Shown here piece after piece: positions 14,160 through 25,288 of a stretch of 64,000 nucleotides of DNA; position 1 is the stretch's first letter; every line of letters starts with the position of its first letter. Source of the stretch: Amaranthus tricolor (lineage: Eukaryota; Streptophyta; Magnoliopsida; Caryophyllales; Amaranthaceae). The stretch spans positions 20,201,446 through 20,265,445 of the forward strand of contig NC_080051.1 of assembly GCF_026212465.1 (NCBI RefSeq), given 5' to 3'. The notes beneath the pieces were generated by a model, which ran no database searches, had not been told where the DNA came from, and was given only the letters and a program-made list of their open reading frames with translations. A program made the position numbers and the translations under genes.

Positions 14160-17100
14160 GGGAGACTTCAACTGCATAGCCAACCTAGATGAAAGAATAG
14201 GTCAACGACCTCGTATTCATAAAATGGAACACTTAAGGAGATGTATGGAAGCTTGTAATATTCATGATCTAAAAAGTACAGGGAGATTCTTCACCTAGAC
14301 CAACAAGCAGTAGGGATCCGCGAGGGTCTTAAGCAAAATCGATCGACAAGCCTGGTAAAGCACCTTCCCTAAATCAGAGGTTGTTTTCCTCTCAGAAGGG
14401 GACTTTGATCACACCCCGATGCTCATCCACTTCTTCAAGTAGCAAAGAAGGACCAAAATGTTCAAATTCTTCAACCACTGGGGAAAACAGGAAGACTTCA
14501 TTGGGGCAATCCAAGACATTTGGGACAATACTATCCAAGGTTCTAAAAGCCATCAAATCATCACGAAACTCAAGAACATACAAGGTCACTATAAGTAGAA
14601 CTTCAAGAAAGATGAACAAGCAGCGGTGATCCAAGCGGAAGATAACCTTCTTATAGCCTAGGAGAAGGTACACTCCCACCCTGCTAATGTGCATCTTATT
14701 GATATTGAATGCAAAATGACAGATCTTCTCAAAAAGGCCAAGGAAGAGAGAGACTCTGCTCTTCGTCAAAAGGCCAAAATTGTATGACTCACTATGAGAG
14801 ATTAGAACACTAAATTCTTCCATCAATCCACCAAACACAAATATAGATCAAACACCATCAATATGCTTCACATAGGCGATGAGATAATGAGCGATCAAAC
14901 TAGGATCCGTGAGACCTTCCAGAAATACTACACTTATCTTTTGTGTTACGATATAGAAGAGAGACGGCTCAACAACATGAATACCATTCATCAGGGCCCA
15001 GTTCTCACGGAGGCCCAACAATTCGGAGGATGAAATTAAAAAGACAATATGGAGCATCCTTGAAGATAAAGCTCTTGGTCCAAATGGCTTCAATAGTGGC
15101 TTCTATAAAGCAGCCTGGCCAGTAGTAGGCACTGATGTGGTTGAAGCAGTCCAAGATTTCTTCAACACAGGAATTTTTCCTAAGGCTTGGAACGTCACAA
15201 CTATCACCTTGATCCCCAAAACTCAGAGTCCGAAGGGTCCAGGGGATTACCGTCCCATTTCTTGCTGCAATATCATGTACAAATGCATCTCCAAGCTCAT
15301 CTGCAGTAGACTCAAGCTTGTCCTGGGTTCCATCATCAGCTCCAACCAAGGCGCATTCATGGAAGGACACAACATTCTTCATAATATTCTATTGTGCCAA
15401 GATATGGTGAAGCACTATGGAAAGAAAAATTGCACGCCCAGTTGCCTTCTTAAAATAGGCCTATGAAAGGCCTATGATACTCTGAATTTGGGTTTTCTGA
15501 AAGATATGATGACAGCCCTCAATTTTCCGACCCAATTCATCAAGAGAATCATGACGTGTGTTACCTCCACCAATTGTTCACTGATCCTAAATGGTACCCC
15601 ACTGGAACCCTTCAACGCCAAACGTGGAGTTAGACAAGGCGACCCAATGTCCTCGCTTCTTTTTGTCATCGGCATGGAATATCTTTCTAAAATCCTCAAA
15701 ACTGTTGGGGAAGTAGAGGATTTCAAATTCCATCCAAGATGCGCCAAACTGAACCTAAACCACCTTTTCTTCACTGATGACCTTATGTTATTCTGCAAAG
15801 GAGACATGCAATCTATTAAGCTTCTTAGCCATGGTGTGGAAAATTTCTCTCAAGTTTTGGGCCTCGCTGCTAATTACACAAAATCAGGGATCTACCTTGC
15901 AGGGGTCGATGATGATTTCAGAGCGCTCGTAGTTAATACCCTAGACTTTGCCTTTGAGCGCCTCCTTATGAAATACCTAGGCATGCCTCTCACTTCCAAA
16001 CAGTATACAACAGTTGACTGCGACTACTTGGTGGACAAAATGACTACTCGAATTCGCTCCTGGTTTGCAAGGAAACTCTCATATACAGCTCAACTCCAAT
16101 TGGTCAACTCAATCCTTATGAGCATTTCTAATTACTGGAGTCAAACTGTGATTCTTCCCAAGAAAGTTGTCAATCAGATTAACACTACATGTTGCTCTTA
16201 TCTTTGGCATGAAGAATCAGATAGCAGATCCCCAGGGAATGTAAGCTGGGAGAAGGTGTGTAGGCTTAAAAAAGAAGGCAGGCTCAGGATTCGAAACCTC
16301 CAGCTCTGGAAACTAGCAGCCGTAGGTAAAATAGCATGGCACATTAACTCAATGCAGGACTCCTTGTGGGTTAAATGGGTACACAAAGTGTATATGAAAG
16401 GAGGAAGATGGGAGCTCTTCAATGCCTCTATCACGGAAAGTTGGGTTATAAAAAAACTTTGCCAAGTCAAGGAAACACTCAACGTATGGATGAAAAAGTC
16501 GCAATATTCCATAGAAACTGTGTACAATGAATTTATGGGAACCAAGGACAAAGTATGCTGGGCTAATACAGTGTGGATTAGAGCTGTCACACTAAGAAGC
16601 CGCTTCATAATTTGGCTCGCCTGTCATGAGAGACCCAAAACCAAGCAACGTCTCAAGAACATGGGAGAGGTGGGTGATGAGACTTGTCCTATACGTGAAA
16701 GTCAGATTGAATCGATCGAACACCTCTTTTTCCAATGTGACTTCAGCTGCCAATGTGTGGAAGCTCTTAAACGTTGGGTAGGGGTGAACTGGAGCATCAA
16801 GAGCATGAAAGACATCCATCGTAAATGCCGAATGCCTAGAAAGAAATCAAAGCTCATAGAGGCAATCTTTTGTAACCTCATCTATACTATTTGGAACGTT
16901 AGAAATGATGCTATCTGGCAGAAGAAGGTGATGACTGTCTGGAGGGTGGTAGACTCCATAAAAGCAGAATCTAAAATCAGATTCAAATCGCTGTCGCTTT
17001 AATGAACCCATGTTACATTGGTTGATAACGTTGTAATTGTGTTGATTGCTGGCTTGTGTATCTTTGTGCTCTTTCTGGCTTTGCAGGGTCTCTCCATACC

Positions 17101-17430
17101 TGCTGCTTCTTGATTCTTGGATGCACAACCTGCTGCTGCCCTACGTCCACAGTATTGCTGCTGCACCTGCTGTCTGCTGCTATTCCAGCCACCGATCAGC
17201 TGCTGTACCTGCTGACTGCTGGCTTCTGGTCCCTGTTCCAGTGCACTACGCATCAGCAGCCAGCATGCACATGTTTTTGCTGAGGTTTCTTTCTTTGGAT
17301 GCTGAACTTCGAGTGTGTACCTGCTGCTGTACTACAGGCTCTTTGTGCAGGATATTCTTGGACCCTAGTCTCATTTTGTACCTATGTTCTATGCCTCTTT
17401 TGTAATGGTCTTATTTGGACCCTCTTGTCT
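14160..17430 (+). pseudogene. 5'-truncated L1-type LINE with long RT frame
   Basis: Begins inside the endonuclease domain (MGDFNCIANLDERIG, the conserved GDFN motif). The 14300-15130 linker is readable only by changing frame and has several stops. From about 15137 the reverse transcriptase is continuous in one frame to 17002: LIPKTQ, GDYRPISCCN, SSNQGAFMEG, KAYDT, GVRQGDPMSS and the active-site loop FFTDDLMLF (FADD in most families). The only break is TGA at 15464-15466, where the family has an Arg before KAYD, so CGA to TGA. A C-terminal zf-RVT zinc finger follows (CPIRE...HLFFQC, about 16687-16740). 17003-17430 is a CTGCTG-rich 3'UTR. It is dead as it stands but fairly young. Confidence 0.85.
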
Positions 17431-17482
17431 GCGACTAACGCATAGGTAGATTTTTCATGTTGTATGGCCGTTTGTGGCATTA

Positions 17483-17640
17483 TTTTGAGATATCCCGATG
17501 TCTCCCTTGCACATGAAGGATGAGGTTGAGAAACTCTTCATAAAAGTTGGGCTCTTCTTACACACTGATGCAACTAATAGAGAGGCCCCTGAATATCTGG
17601 ACTCACCTCTATTTGTAAATGATTTCGTTAAGTGTTTTAT
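17483..17640 (+). other. Short open segment of unknown origin
   Basis: A 53-codon stretch before the AAT repeat (from about 17498) has protein-like composition (KDEVEKLFIKVGLFLHTDAT). It has no stop of its own before the microsatellite and no recognised domain. It could be part of the LINE tail or a captured exon. Confidence 0.25.
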
Positions 17641-17655
17641 AGAAAATCGTTTGAC

Positions 17656-17703
<48 letters not shown>
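17656..17703. repeat. (AAT)16 microsatellite downstream of the LINE
   Basis: Perfect AAT units. Together with the AAT/ATT tract at 14094-14159 it brackets the LINE. Confidence 0.95.
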
Positions 17704-18522
17704 TAAAATTTGATCTTTACTCAATGAAAAAGAAGGTTTAAAAATGCAATCGTAGCAGGAGAGACGATAAATCTTAGCTTATAATCACTTTTCAAACAAA
17801 ATAATAATAAAAATTACTCTTAATAACCAACGACCAAGCTAAAAGTGGGTTTGATTAGATGTTGTTTTTAGTTAGTACATTAATTTGCTGGCCTTTGGAT
17901 GTGCTTTCTTCTCATATAATGAAAGAGGTAAAAGTTAAAACATTTATTATTCAGCTGTTTTCATATGGTAATATTGTTTTCGCCTTTCATTAATCAATTC
18001 CAATTGATGGTAAAATCATTAATTACATATGTTCGGTGGGTTATAATACAATATATGTTACAATTTTTTAATTATGCAACATAAAAGTGATAGAAAAAAT
18101 TAGGCAAAAAAAAATTATAATTTGTAAACTATAGCCTTGAAGTTTGAAAACTTTGCGAGTTACAGCTGCAAAGTTCTTTTTGTTTTATAGCCACAAATTT
18201 ACAAAATTTTGTAAATTCAGACCAATTTACCAAATGACCTGCTAAATAACCTTTAATCAGACTTAGTTAACTTTAACTTTCACTTAAATCCATTAATCCA
18301 AGTTAATTACTCACCAATCTTTATCTAATCCAAACTTGCCATTTATTTTCTCTCTCCACCTAAGAGCTGAATAATAAATGCTTGGATTGGATAAAGTTAT
18401 TTATTTATTTTGACCGAACTTAATAAACATTTATTTTGTTTATTTATTGACATTTTAAAAAAATATAAAGTCATTTATCAAAGATTCTAAAATAAAATGT
18501 GAATTCATTTAAAATAGGATGA

Positions 18523-18554
<32 letters not shown>

Positions 18555-18980
18555 AAACTAATAAACTCAAGGTTTAAACATAGTATGCTGTACATTCTAA
18601 AGGAAACTCACTATCTTCTTTCCTTTCTATATTTTGAGACATTAAGAATCAAATCTTCTCATTTGTATTGATTAATTACTAATTATAGGTTATGGAAGTT
18701 GGACTAAGAACTTAGATACACTTTATTCTTGTTCCTTCCACTCTACTTGTCAAAAATTAAAGCACTTTTAAAACCTCTTTAATATAGTGGAAATTTACAA
18801 TGATTCTGTTAATAAATAAGCCTAATGATTGAGTCCATTTCATTTTTTTAATTAGAGCCCATTTCATTTTAATTGTATAAATCTTTATCATTTGTCTTGT
18901 TAATTTTGTGATCTGTAGACTGTAGCTTGTATAGAATATTTAGGCCCAATCATCTTTTTTTCTAATTGTATTATATTATC
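17704..18980. other. No gene recognised; scattered MITE-like pieces
   Basis: 18106-18260 (GCGAGTTACAGCTGCAAAG, ATAGCCACAAATTTAC, CAAATGACCTGCTAAATAAC) resembles 63433-63590 (GCGAATTACAG, CAAATGACCTTTGAC), a dispersed repeat of unknown class. 18524-18557 is a T-run followed by a long A-run. No coding signal. Confidence 0.4.
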
Positions 18981-18984
18981 AGAT

Positions 18985-19106
18985 ACTCTTTCGAGAGATC
19001 GTCTCTCAAAAAGACGACCTTAAAATAAGAAGTCCATCCTTGTATTATTTTTAATTTGTACTAATATATCTCTCGAAGAAACCGTCTCACAACAATTTGT
19101 ATTATG
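18985..19106. mobile_element. Short MITE related to the GAGACGGTCTC family
   Basis: About 120 bp. It is bounded by TTTCGAGAGATCGTCTCTCA at the left and CTCTCGAAGAAACCGTCTCAC at the right, which partly repeat the family termini. Limits are approximate. Confidence 0.4.
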
Positions 19107-19456
19107 GTTTAGGCTGAGTGAAAGGTTGGCTAGGCGGAATCCATTTTGCTTTTTTCTTTTTTTTTTTTTTTGAAAAAGTAGTACCTGTACCAAACGAGAC
19201 ATAAACTAACTTAATAAAAAATTTGTCATTTCTCAATTATCAAATTAGAAAGGTTCTTGGAAGAGTATTTTATTTAAAAAAGCAATATAGTAGTACTCAT
19301 AACCAATGTTATGTCTCATTTACAAAACGCATAATATCATTAATACTTCACGCAGACTATATCAATCAAAATAAATCAACAAAACAAAAAGGCAAACAAA
19401 ATATCTCTCAATTGATAATGCTTCGTTGTCAAGAACTGCAACCAAGATTATCAGGA

Positions 19457-19985
19457 TTGAGATTCTACGTAGAATCGAAATCAACTGGTGGGACCGGATC
19501 GTAGGATCGGACGATCCTACAAATTTACAAAATTAACAAGTTGTATTATGTGTATGTTTGTTATTTGATCATTTTCAATTTAAAAAAGCATTAAGAACCC
19601 ATACATTTTCTTAAGATTTTACTTTAATTTTAAAATACATATATATCTAGACTTTTTAATATAGTTTTTTTTTCTCTATTCTTAATGAAATGACAAAATA
19701 TATATAAAATATACACTACACATAATATAAATATAACACATATACACAAGGATATAATAATAAACCATAGTAAGCAAAAAAAAGAATAAAGATACTACTA
19801 AAAAAATTTTAATTAGTAGTTTTGACCGATCCTACAGACCCTACCAACGATTCTAGCCGATCCTGATGATCCTAACTATGATTCTAGCTGATCCTAACTG
19901 ATCCCACCAACGATCCTGATCGGTCCTGACCGATCCCATGCACAATTCTGGCAGATTTCAATCCTATACATGAGTACAATCCTAC
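19457..19985. mobile_element. GATCC-rich inverted-repeat element
   Basis: The left end carries GTAGGATCGGACGATCCTAC. The right end carries a run of GATCCTAAC, GATCCTGATCGGTCCTGACC and GATCCCA motifs and CAATCCTACAATTC. Its TTGAGATTCTACG start is the inverted counterpart of the right-hand CAATCCTA strings. The middle is plain AT-rich DNA. It is probably a non-autonomous DNA transposon; superfamily not decided. Confidence 0.4.
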
Positions 19986-20233
19986 AATTCAAATCGCAAT
20001 TTTGATAACTGAGTGCTCATCCTTATGTTATGTTTCTTTCAATTTAATGGTGGTTTAAAAACTTACATATCACAATGCTATAAATTGAGTTGGTAAAGGA
20101 GTATCTGAAAAATATTTTATGTAAAATAATTATATTATATAAGAAATAATCTAGTAATTTTTTAAAAAATATATTCATTACAAAGTTTTAAGTTATCAAA
20201 AAATTCATCCCTTCCCCCTTATACAGAATTACT

Positions 20234-20600
20234 TGTAACACCCTGGTCTTATCAAATCATTGATGACTACCCATGGCGATTATAAACTTGCCTCACAAAT
20301 CAATACAAAGTCTTTCAGAGCACTTTAACCTCGTTAATACGCACTTAAAAACTTTTGAAAAGATACCTATCCTACAAATACTCCCACCAAACATGCTTAT
20401 AATTGTAGAATTTTCAGCAAATGATATCCCATGAAAAATAATACACCTAATCAATATAGATAGTGATTTAATTTATTTTTTAAAGCTCAACTCAGGAATG
20501 ACATACTAGCCTGATGCAAACAAAAAAAAAAATAAATTAAGTGCCTCACTTCACTTGAATCACTTTCATTTGATTTAATGAAAACAAAAGAAAAAGTGCA
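20234..20600 (+). repeat. Possible Tekay/Del LTR start fragment
   Basis: TGTAACACCCTGGTC at 20234 is like the start of Tekay-type LTRs. The rest has no clear LTR landmarks before the ferredoxin 3' region, so this would be a truncated piece. Confidence 0.3.
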
Positions 20601-20771
20601 AACAATACACAGCTATAACACTACAATTTTACAAATTGTGAATTCTTTGATCAACTGCAGAACTCATTTAACATTTTTCAATAGGTAAACCAGCTACAAG
20701 GTTTATTGAATCCCACAACTAGAAAATCCATGAAAGCTAACATACATAAAACTCATATCTTTCCTAGTACC

Positions 20772-21227
20772 TTAGTACAGATCAGCCTCTTTGTGGGTGT
20801 GGATTACACAGTCGGATCGCGGGTACGAAACACATGTGAGCAAATAACCCTTCTCCATTTGATTTTCATCCAGAAAAGATCCATCTGATTGATCCACAGT
20901 TCCACTTTCGAGCTGCCCAGCACAAGTTGAGCAGGCACCTGCCCTGCATGAGTACGGTAGCTCAAGCCCCGCTTGCTCGGCTGAATCAAGGATGTAACAA
21001 TCATCTGGAGCATCAAATTCATTTTCTTCCCCGTCTGGCCCAATTACTTTTATCTTGTATACAGCCATTGCAGTCGTTCTAAAAGAGCATGAAGATTTCA
21101 AGCCAAATGACTTGGATATTTCTTTTACTGAACCCAAAGATACAGGGCAGTTCACCATGGGGGTCAATGATGTTGTCTTTGGAATGGTGCTAAGCAGGCT
21201 TTGAATAGGGATGTTCACAGTCGACAT
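20772..21227 (-). CDS. Plastid [2Fe-2S] ferredoxin, root type (ferredoxin-3-like)
   Basis: The protein is a one-electron carrier of the plastid stroma. Root-type isoforms take electrons from FNR to nitrite reductase, glutamate synthase and others in non-green tissue. The 151-residue precursor has a Ser/Thr-rich transit peptide (about 1-54) and a mature part of about 97 residues starting near [12 protein letters not shown]. All four cluster ligands are present: C94, C99, C102 ([14 protein letters not shown]) and C132 (LLTCVSYP). The tail [14 protein letters not shown] is typical of the root type. The coding exon is single. The ATG at 21227 follows an acceptor (TTCAG, intron 21237-23702), so the leader is spliced. 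A likely poly(A) signal AATAAA is the complement of 20702-20707. The gene appears intact. Confidence 0.95.
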   Translation of the reverse strand: MSTVNIPIQSLLSTIPKTTSLTPMVNCPVSLGSVKEISKSFGLKSSCSFRTTAMAVYKIKVIGPDGEENEFDAPDDCYILDSAEQAGLELPYSCRAGACSTCAGQLESGTVDQSDGSFLDENQMEKGYLLTCVSYPRSDCVIHTHKEADLY

Positions 21228-21236
21228 TGTTTCAGC

Positions 21237-23702
21237 CTGAATTGTTGGAAAAACAGTTAATTGGTAGTTATTTCCAAGAATTTATCAATGAATCATAAAT
21301 TCAAGCATACACCGATTGTCATTGACAAATATGTATGCGTTACTTGAACCGAACACAACAAAGTTTCGGAAGCACATTGGCCCAACAATGGAATTAAGGG
21401 AAATAAAGAGAAATAATTAAAAAGAAAATTCACAATGATGATGCTTTGGTTCAGAAGTCCGAACCATATCATAAAATCCAATTCATTGACATACCATTCA
21501 ACAATACTAACAAAGAACAAATCGCAATATCCTACTTCATACTCCTATTAAGACCACACTAGCTTGGTTAGTTTCTTCACTACCATCATTAATCAAAAAT
21601 TATCAGCCGAATGTCACTGCAACAGTGCTCTCAGCATCCACCATCTTGAGCTACTTACAGCTCGTAATAGCCTAACACATCAGCCATCAACTCCCTAAAC
21701 CTAATTATTCCTTTCTGTTTTGACACATATTTGTTTCTCCTTGATTTTTTTGGGTAAAAGAATTTGACAAATAACATCGAAATTTCACCATCATAACAGA
21801 TAACTTCCTTATCTAAGCTAGTCACTTCTGTATGGATACTATCTAATTCTCTTATAGATAGCTTCATTGTCTTAAAAACGTTCTCACATGTTTTTGTTCA
21901 ATCTCTTAGGCGAGGACTACTACTCATGGTGGACATTGCAATCTCAACTGCACAACACAGGACATGACCTAAATATAGGACAAGGTTCATATGCACTATT
22001 GATATGCTAGCACAACTACGGTACAGTATAGAGAGCCCATCACACATTCCTGTTGTTTTATTGTGAGCTAAAGCCGACAACCCGGGTTTATGTCTTCAAA
22101 AAAGTATCAAGAATTTGGTTGGTCCTCACTACAATACAACCCTCTCACTGTCCGTGGTATACACAATCCAAGTGATTTTGGCCAAAACTAATTATCACTA
22201 TACATCAAAATTCTATGGCAGTTCAATGACACTTCAAAGCAATTTTCCATGGTAGATCTTATTTTTCAATCAAACGCTTTCTTTAATTTCACAACACACA
22301 CGTCACTCATCCACATTCCAGATACTCATTACACAAGTGACTTTTCTATAGTACACAATCACATGGTGAAAGCTAGCCCTTTCAAAAGAAAGTCTCAACT
22401 TTTGGTCATCAGTCCAGCAGCTCTCTTACTTGTAAAACTAACAAATATCTTAGTGATAAGGACATTAGGCATATGCACAGCCGTATGGGAGTTCTAACAA
22501 AATAATTATCCTTACAGGAGACGTTCAAATCCTTGTGAGAAACTACACTCAATAAATTACTGCCTAATGGTTTACAAGATTAAGGAGCTATCATACATCC
22601 CAAAAAATCAATTAACCAAAACATGCATTAACTGAATTTTCGGGTTTACTACATCGAATTCAACCAAAAAGTTACATAGATTTAGCATATATATAGCCCA
22701 AAATATCATGAATTCATGACCAAATCGCACTCCAGTTCAACTACATTTCATAACTCCAACGGTAACACTATGTTTGGATAACAAATTAGGAGAAAAAAGA
22801 AAAGACGAAAGGGGAAGGGAAGGGAAAGGAAGAGAGGGAAACACTACATTGTTTGTATAGGAAGGTAGGGGAGGGAAAAGAAAGGAAATCCATTTTCCTT
22901 AGATTTGAATGTTAACAAAATATAGGGACTTAATTCAAAATTCTTTTCGTCCCTTTTTGCTATCCATCCAAATCCTCTCCTTTCTTTTCCCTCTATTTCC
23001 CTCCATCCAAACAAAGGCCTAAAAGTGGCTCCCACCACGTCAAGATCCGGGGGGTCGGATGTATCATGCAACCTAGGGTATATAGTAAAATCATCCAATT
23101 AAACTTCCTCAATTATCAATATTGTAAATATCCTAGAGCAACGCATAGATCTCCCAATGACATGAAATATCCAAACTTTGGCTATTACTAAAACAAATAC
23201 ATAAACATCAACAACTGGGAGTTAAATAACCCAACATATAATCTCAATTCTCAATGTAAAAGAAGCAAACTTTATTATGATTCAAATAATCCTAAATCGT
23301 GATGACCACCACCATCATCATCATCATCAATTCAAATAAACCTAAATAAACCAAAATTGCGAAGACCAATTTAAGAATCTAAAAAGAAATACTTTCAACA
23401 AAAAGGCAGACCATCAATTATTTTTTACAAGTAATAGTCCTCTTTGTCGCTGAAATTAATCAAAACTAAAGATGTTGACACTTTGGAGGCGTGCACCTTA
23501 AGCCCTTTATATAAGTTCCTTAAAGAGAGTCGCTTTCAAATTCAAGCATAATTCAAAAAAAATCCAAAAATATATATATTTCTTAAGAAAATATACCCAT
23601 AAATTATATCAATAACTTTACATAAAAAACTTCAACAATACAGAAACCCAGAAGCAGAAAATCAACCTTACAAAAAATGGAAATTAGAAAGATGGGTTTT
23701 AC
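21237..23702 (-). other. Intron in the ferredoxin 5'UTR
   Basis: Donor CAG|GTAAAACC at 23703/23702 and acceptor AATTCAG|GCTGAAAC at 21237/21236 on the minus strand. At 2,466 bp it is far longer than the coding exon. Nothing coding is seen inside. It holds a Tourist-like MITE at 22766-23019. Long leader introns of this type often raise expression in plants. That role is inference, and the splice sites are predicted from consensus only. Confidence 0.65.
22766..23019. mobile_element. Tourist-like MITE inside the ferredoxin intron
   Basis: TAA on both sides (22763-22765 and 23020-23022). Termini CACTATGTTTGGAT and, reverse-complemented, GGCCTTTGTTTGGAT form an imperfect inverted repeat. A purine-rich subterminal region (GGGAAGGGAAGG) faces a pyrimidine-rich one, so the whole 254-bp element can fold. 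Non-coding. Confidence 0.65.
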
Positions 23703-23785
23703 CTGAAATTTGAGATTAAAGGAAATATAAGTGTGTGGATCCACAAAGGGTTTTTGAAAGTGGCGACTGAATGTAAGAAAGGTTA
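23703..23785 (-). other. Ferredoxin non-coding first exon (predicted)
   Basis: Minus-strand leader from a start site about 25-30 bp after the TATA box to the donor at 23703. It includes a CCACACACTTATATTTCC-like stretch. The 5' limit is estimated. Confidence 0.5.
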
Positions 23786-23808
23786 ATGATTTATCGTTGT
23801 TAATTGGT

Positions 23809-23816
23809 CTTTTATA
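23809..23816 (-). promoter_or_regulatory. TATA box of the ferredoxin gene
   Basis: TATAAAAG on the minus strand, about 105 bp before the predicted 5' splice site. The CTGTTTATAAAAGACC context fits a plant TATA promoter. Confidence 0.5.
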
Positions 23817-23939
23817 AACAGAGAAAAGAGCGGCAGACTACACAGTTCTATATTATATAATTTTTTTTTTTGAAGAGCGGCAGACGCTTGTGGAAACAGA
23901 GAGATATATCTGACCCTTGGTTAATTCATTAAGTGCAAT

Positions 23940-24162
23940 TAATAAACACAAATTCTTTTGAAAGGCGGTTTCGAATTGGGCCGATATATTATATTTTTTA
24001 AAATATTGTAAATATGCATTAAAAATAATATAAATAGGCATTTAAAATGTTGTGAGTAGGTATTAAGGATATGATAAATAGACATTAAGAATAATATAAG
24101 TAGGCATTAAGTTTTAATGGGTTATGCCTGAGAGACGGTCTCTCAAGAGACTAGCTGATTAT
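23940..24162 (-). mobile_element. MITE of the GAGACGGTCTC family, copy 2
   Basis: The reverse complement starts AGCTAGTCTCTTGAGAGACC, continues CCCATTAAAACTTAATGCC and ends GAAACCGCCTTTCAAAAG, in register with copy 1 at 13783-14012. It holds four degenerate copies of a TTAATGCCTA-like internal repeat. It lies about 130 bp upstream of the ferredoxin TATA box. Confidence 0.6.
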
Positions 24163-25159
24163 TAAAAGTTAATTAGTTCATTTTAAATAAATAAATAATT
24201 AAATAAATAAAAAGATACTCTTTGTAAGAGATCGTCTCTCAATCATATTCTTAATATTACGTAGTACTAAATGCACTATTTAACTATAAAATACGTCTCT
24301 CAATAAAATCCTCTTATATAACAATTTCTAAAAAGTAATGAATTGTTTACTATTTTGATTCAGTGATGAATTGCTGATGACATTATGCACGGGTGACGTT
24401 CTATGTTTTCCTAAATTCATATTCATATACTTCAAAATACTCCAAAAATTATAAATTATTATTGCTATTATACTCCTATAGTAGTCCTATTATTCAATAA
24501 GATTAGATAACATAAGCACATTCATCATTTTAGAGACATTGCTTTATTATATACCAATTGGGTAAAGAATCAATTATTAAAAGAAATTCATAATAAGTGG
24601 AATTAAACTCACCAACAATAAATAAGTATTGTTTGTTTATTAATAGTGGATTACTAATATATATGTCAAATAGATCAGATTGGATTAAATTCGAGTCATA
24701 TATAAATGAGTCATAAATTTGTTGAGTCAAACATAACATATTTAGTTTATTGGTTCAAAAATCTTAACTCTAACATGATCTATAAGGGCACTATTATTGG
24801 TGACCTAATATTGGGTCACATGACCCAACAATAAGAAAAATGCTAAAAATGGTGATCTATTTTTAGGTTGGTCATGCAAAAGGTTGGGGGAAAATATTAA
24901 TGGATGACCCGTTCATTTGAACGGTCATCCCAATTTTTTTCAAAATTTAATGCCACGTGTCGCGTTCTGATTGGGCATTGAAATTTAACAGCCTGCTGCC
25001 CCCTGCATGCCTCTGACGTGCGTCAGCTGCAGGCCACGTGGCGCGTTCTGATTGGGTGAGAAAAAATAGCCGTTTTTTGCCTTTAACGGCTATTTTAGTA
25101 TTAAAATAATTTTTTTTAAAAAAAAAAAATTATACCAACGGTCATATTTTTTCGAGATC

Positions 25160-25167
25160 TATAAAAT
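25160..25167 (+). promoter_or_regulatory. TATA box of the Harbinger ORF1 gene
   Basis: TATAAAAT in the context GAGATCTATAAAATGAGACC, about 120 bp before the ATG. Confidence 0.5.
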
Positions 25168-25288
25168 GAGACCCATATTGATATTTTTTGACATAATTTT
25201 TTTTTTACATATTTTGTTCTTATTTTCCTACTTTTTTTGGTTTAAAAAAATACCAAAGTAATCATTTCAAAAATCCCAAAAAAAAAAT

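Noticed and set aside
14071..14160. Start codon upstream of a poly-Ile stretch fused to the LINE endonuclease
   Set aside because: The Ile run is the ATT microsatellite. The LINE is truncated here and this is not a natural N-terminus.
22844..23098. 84-codon minus-strand frame in the ferredoxin intron
   Set aside because: It is largely the MITE and intron sequence, with no domain; the splice model explains the region without it.
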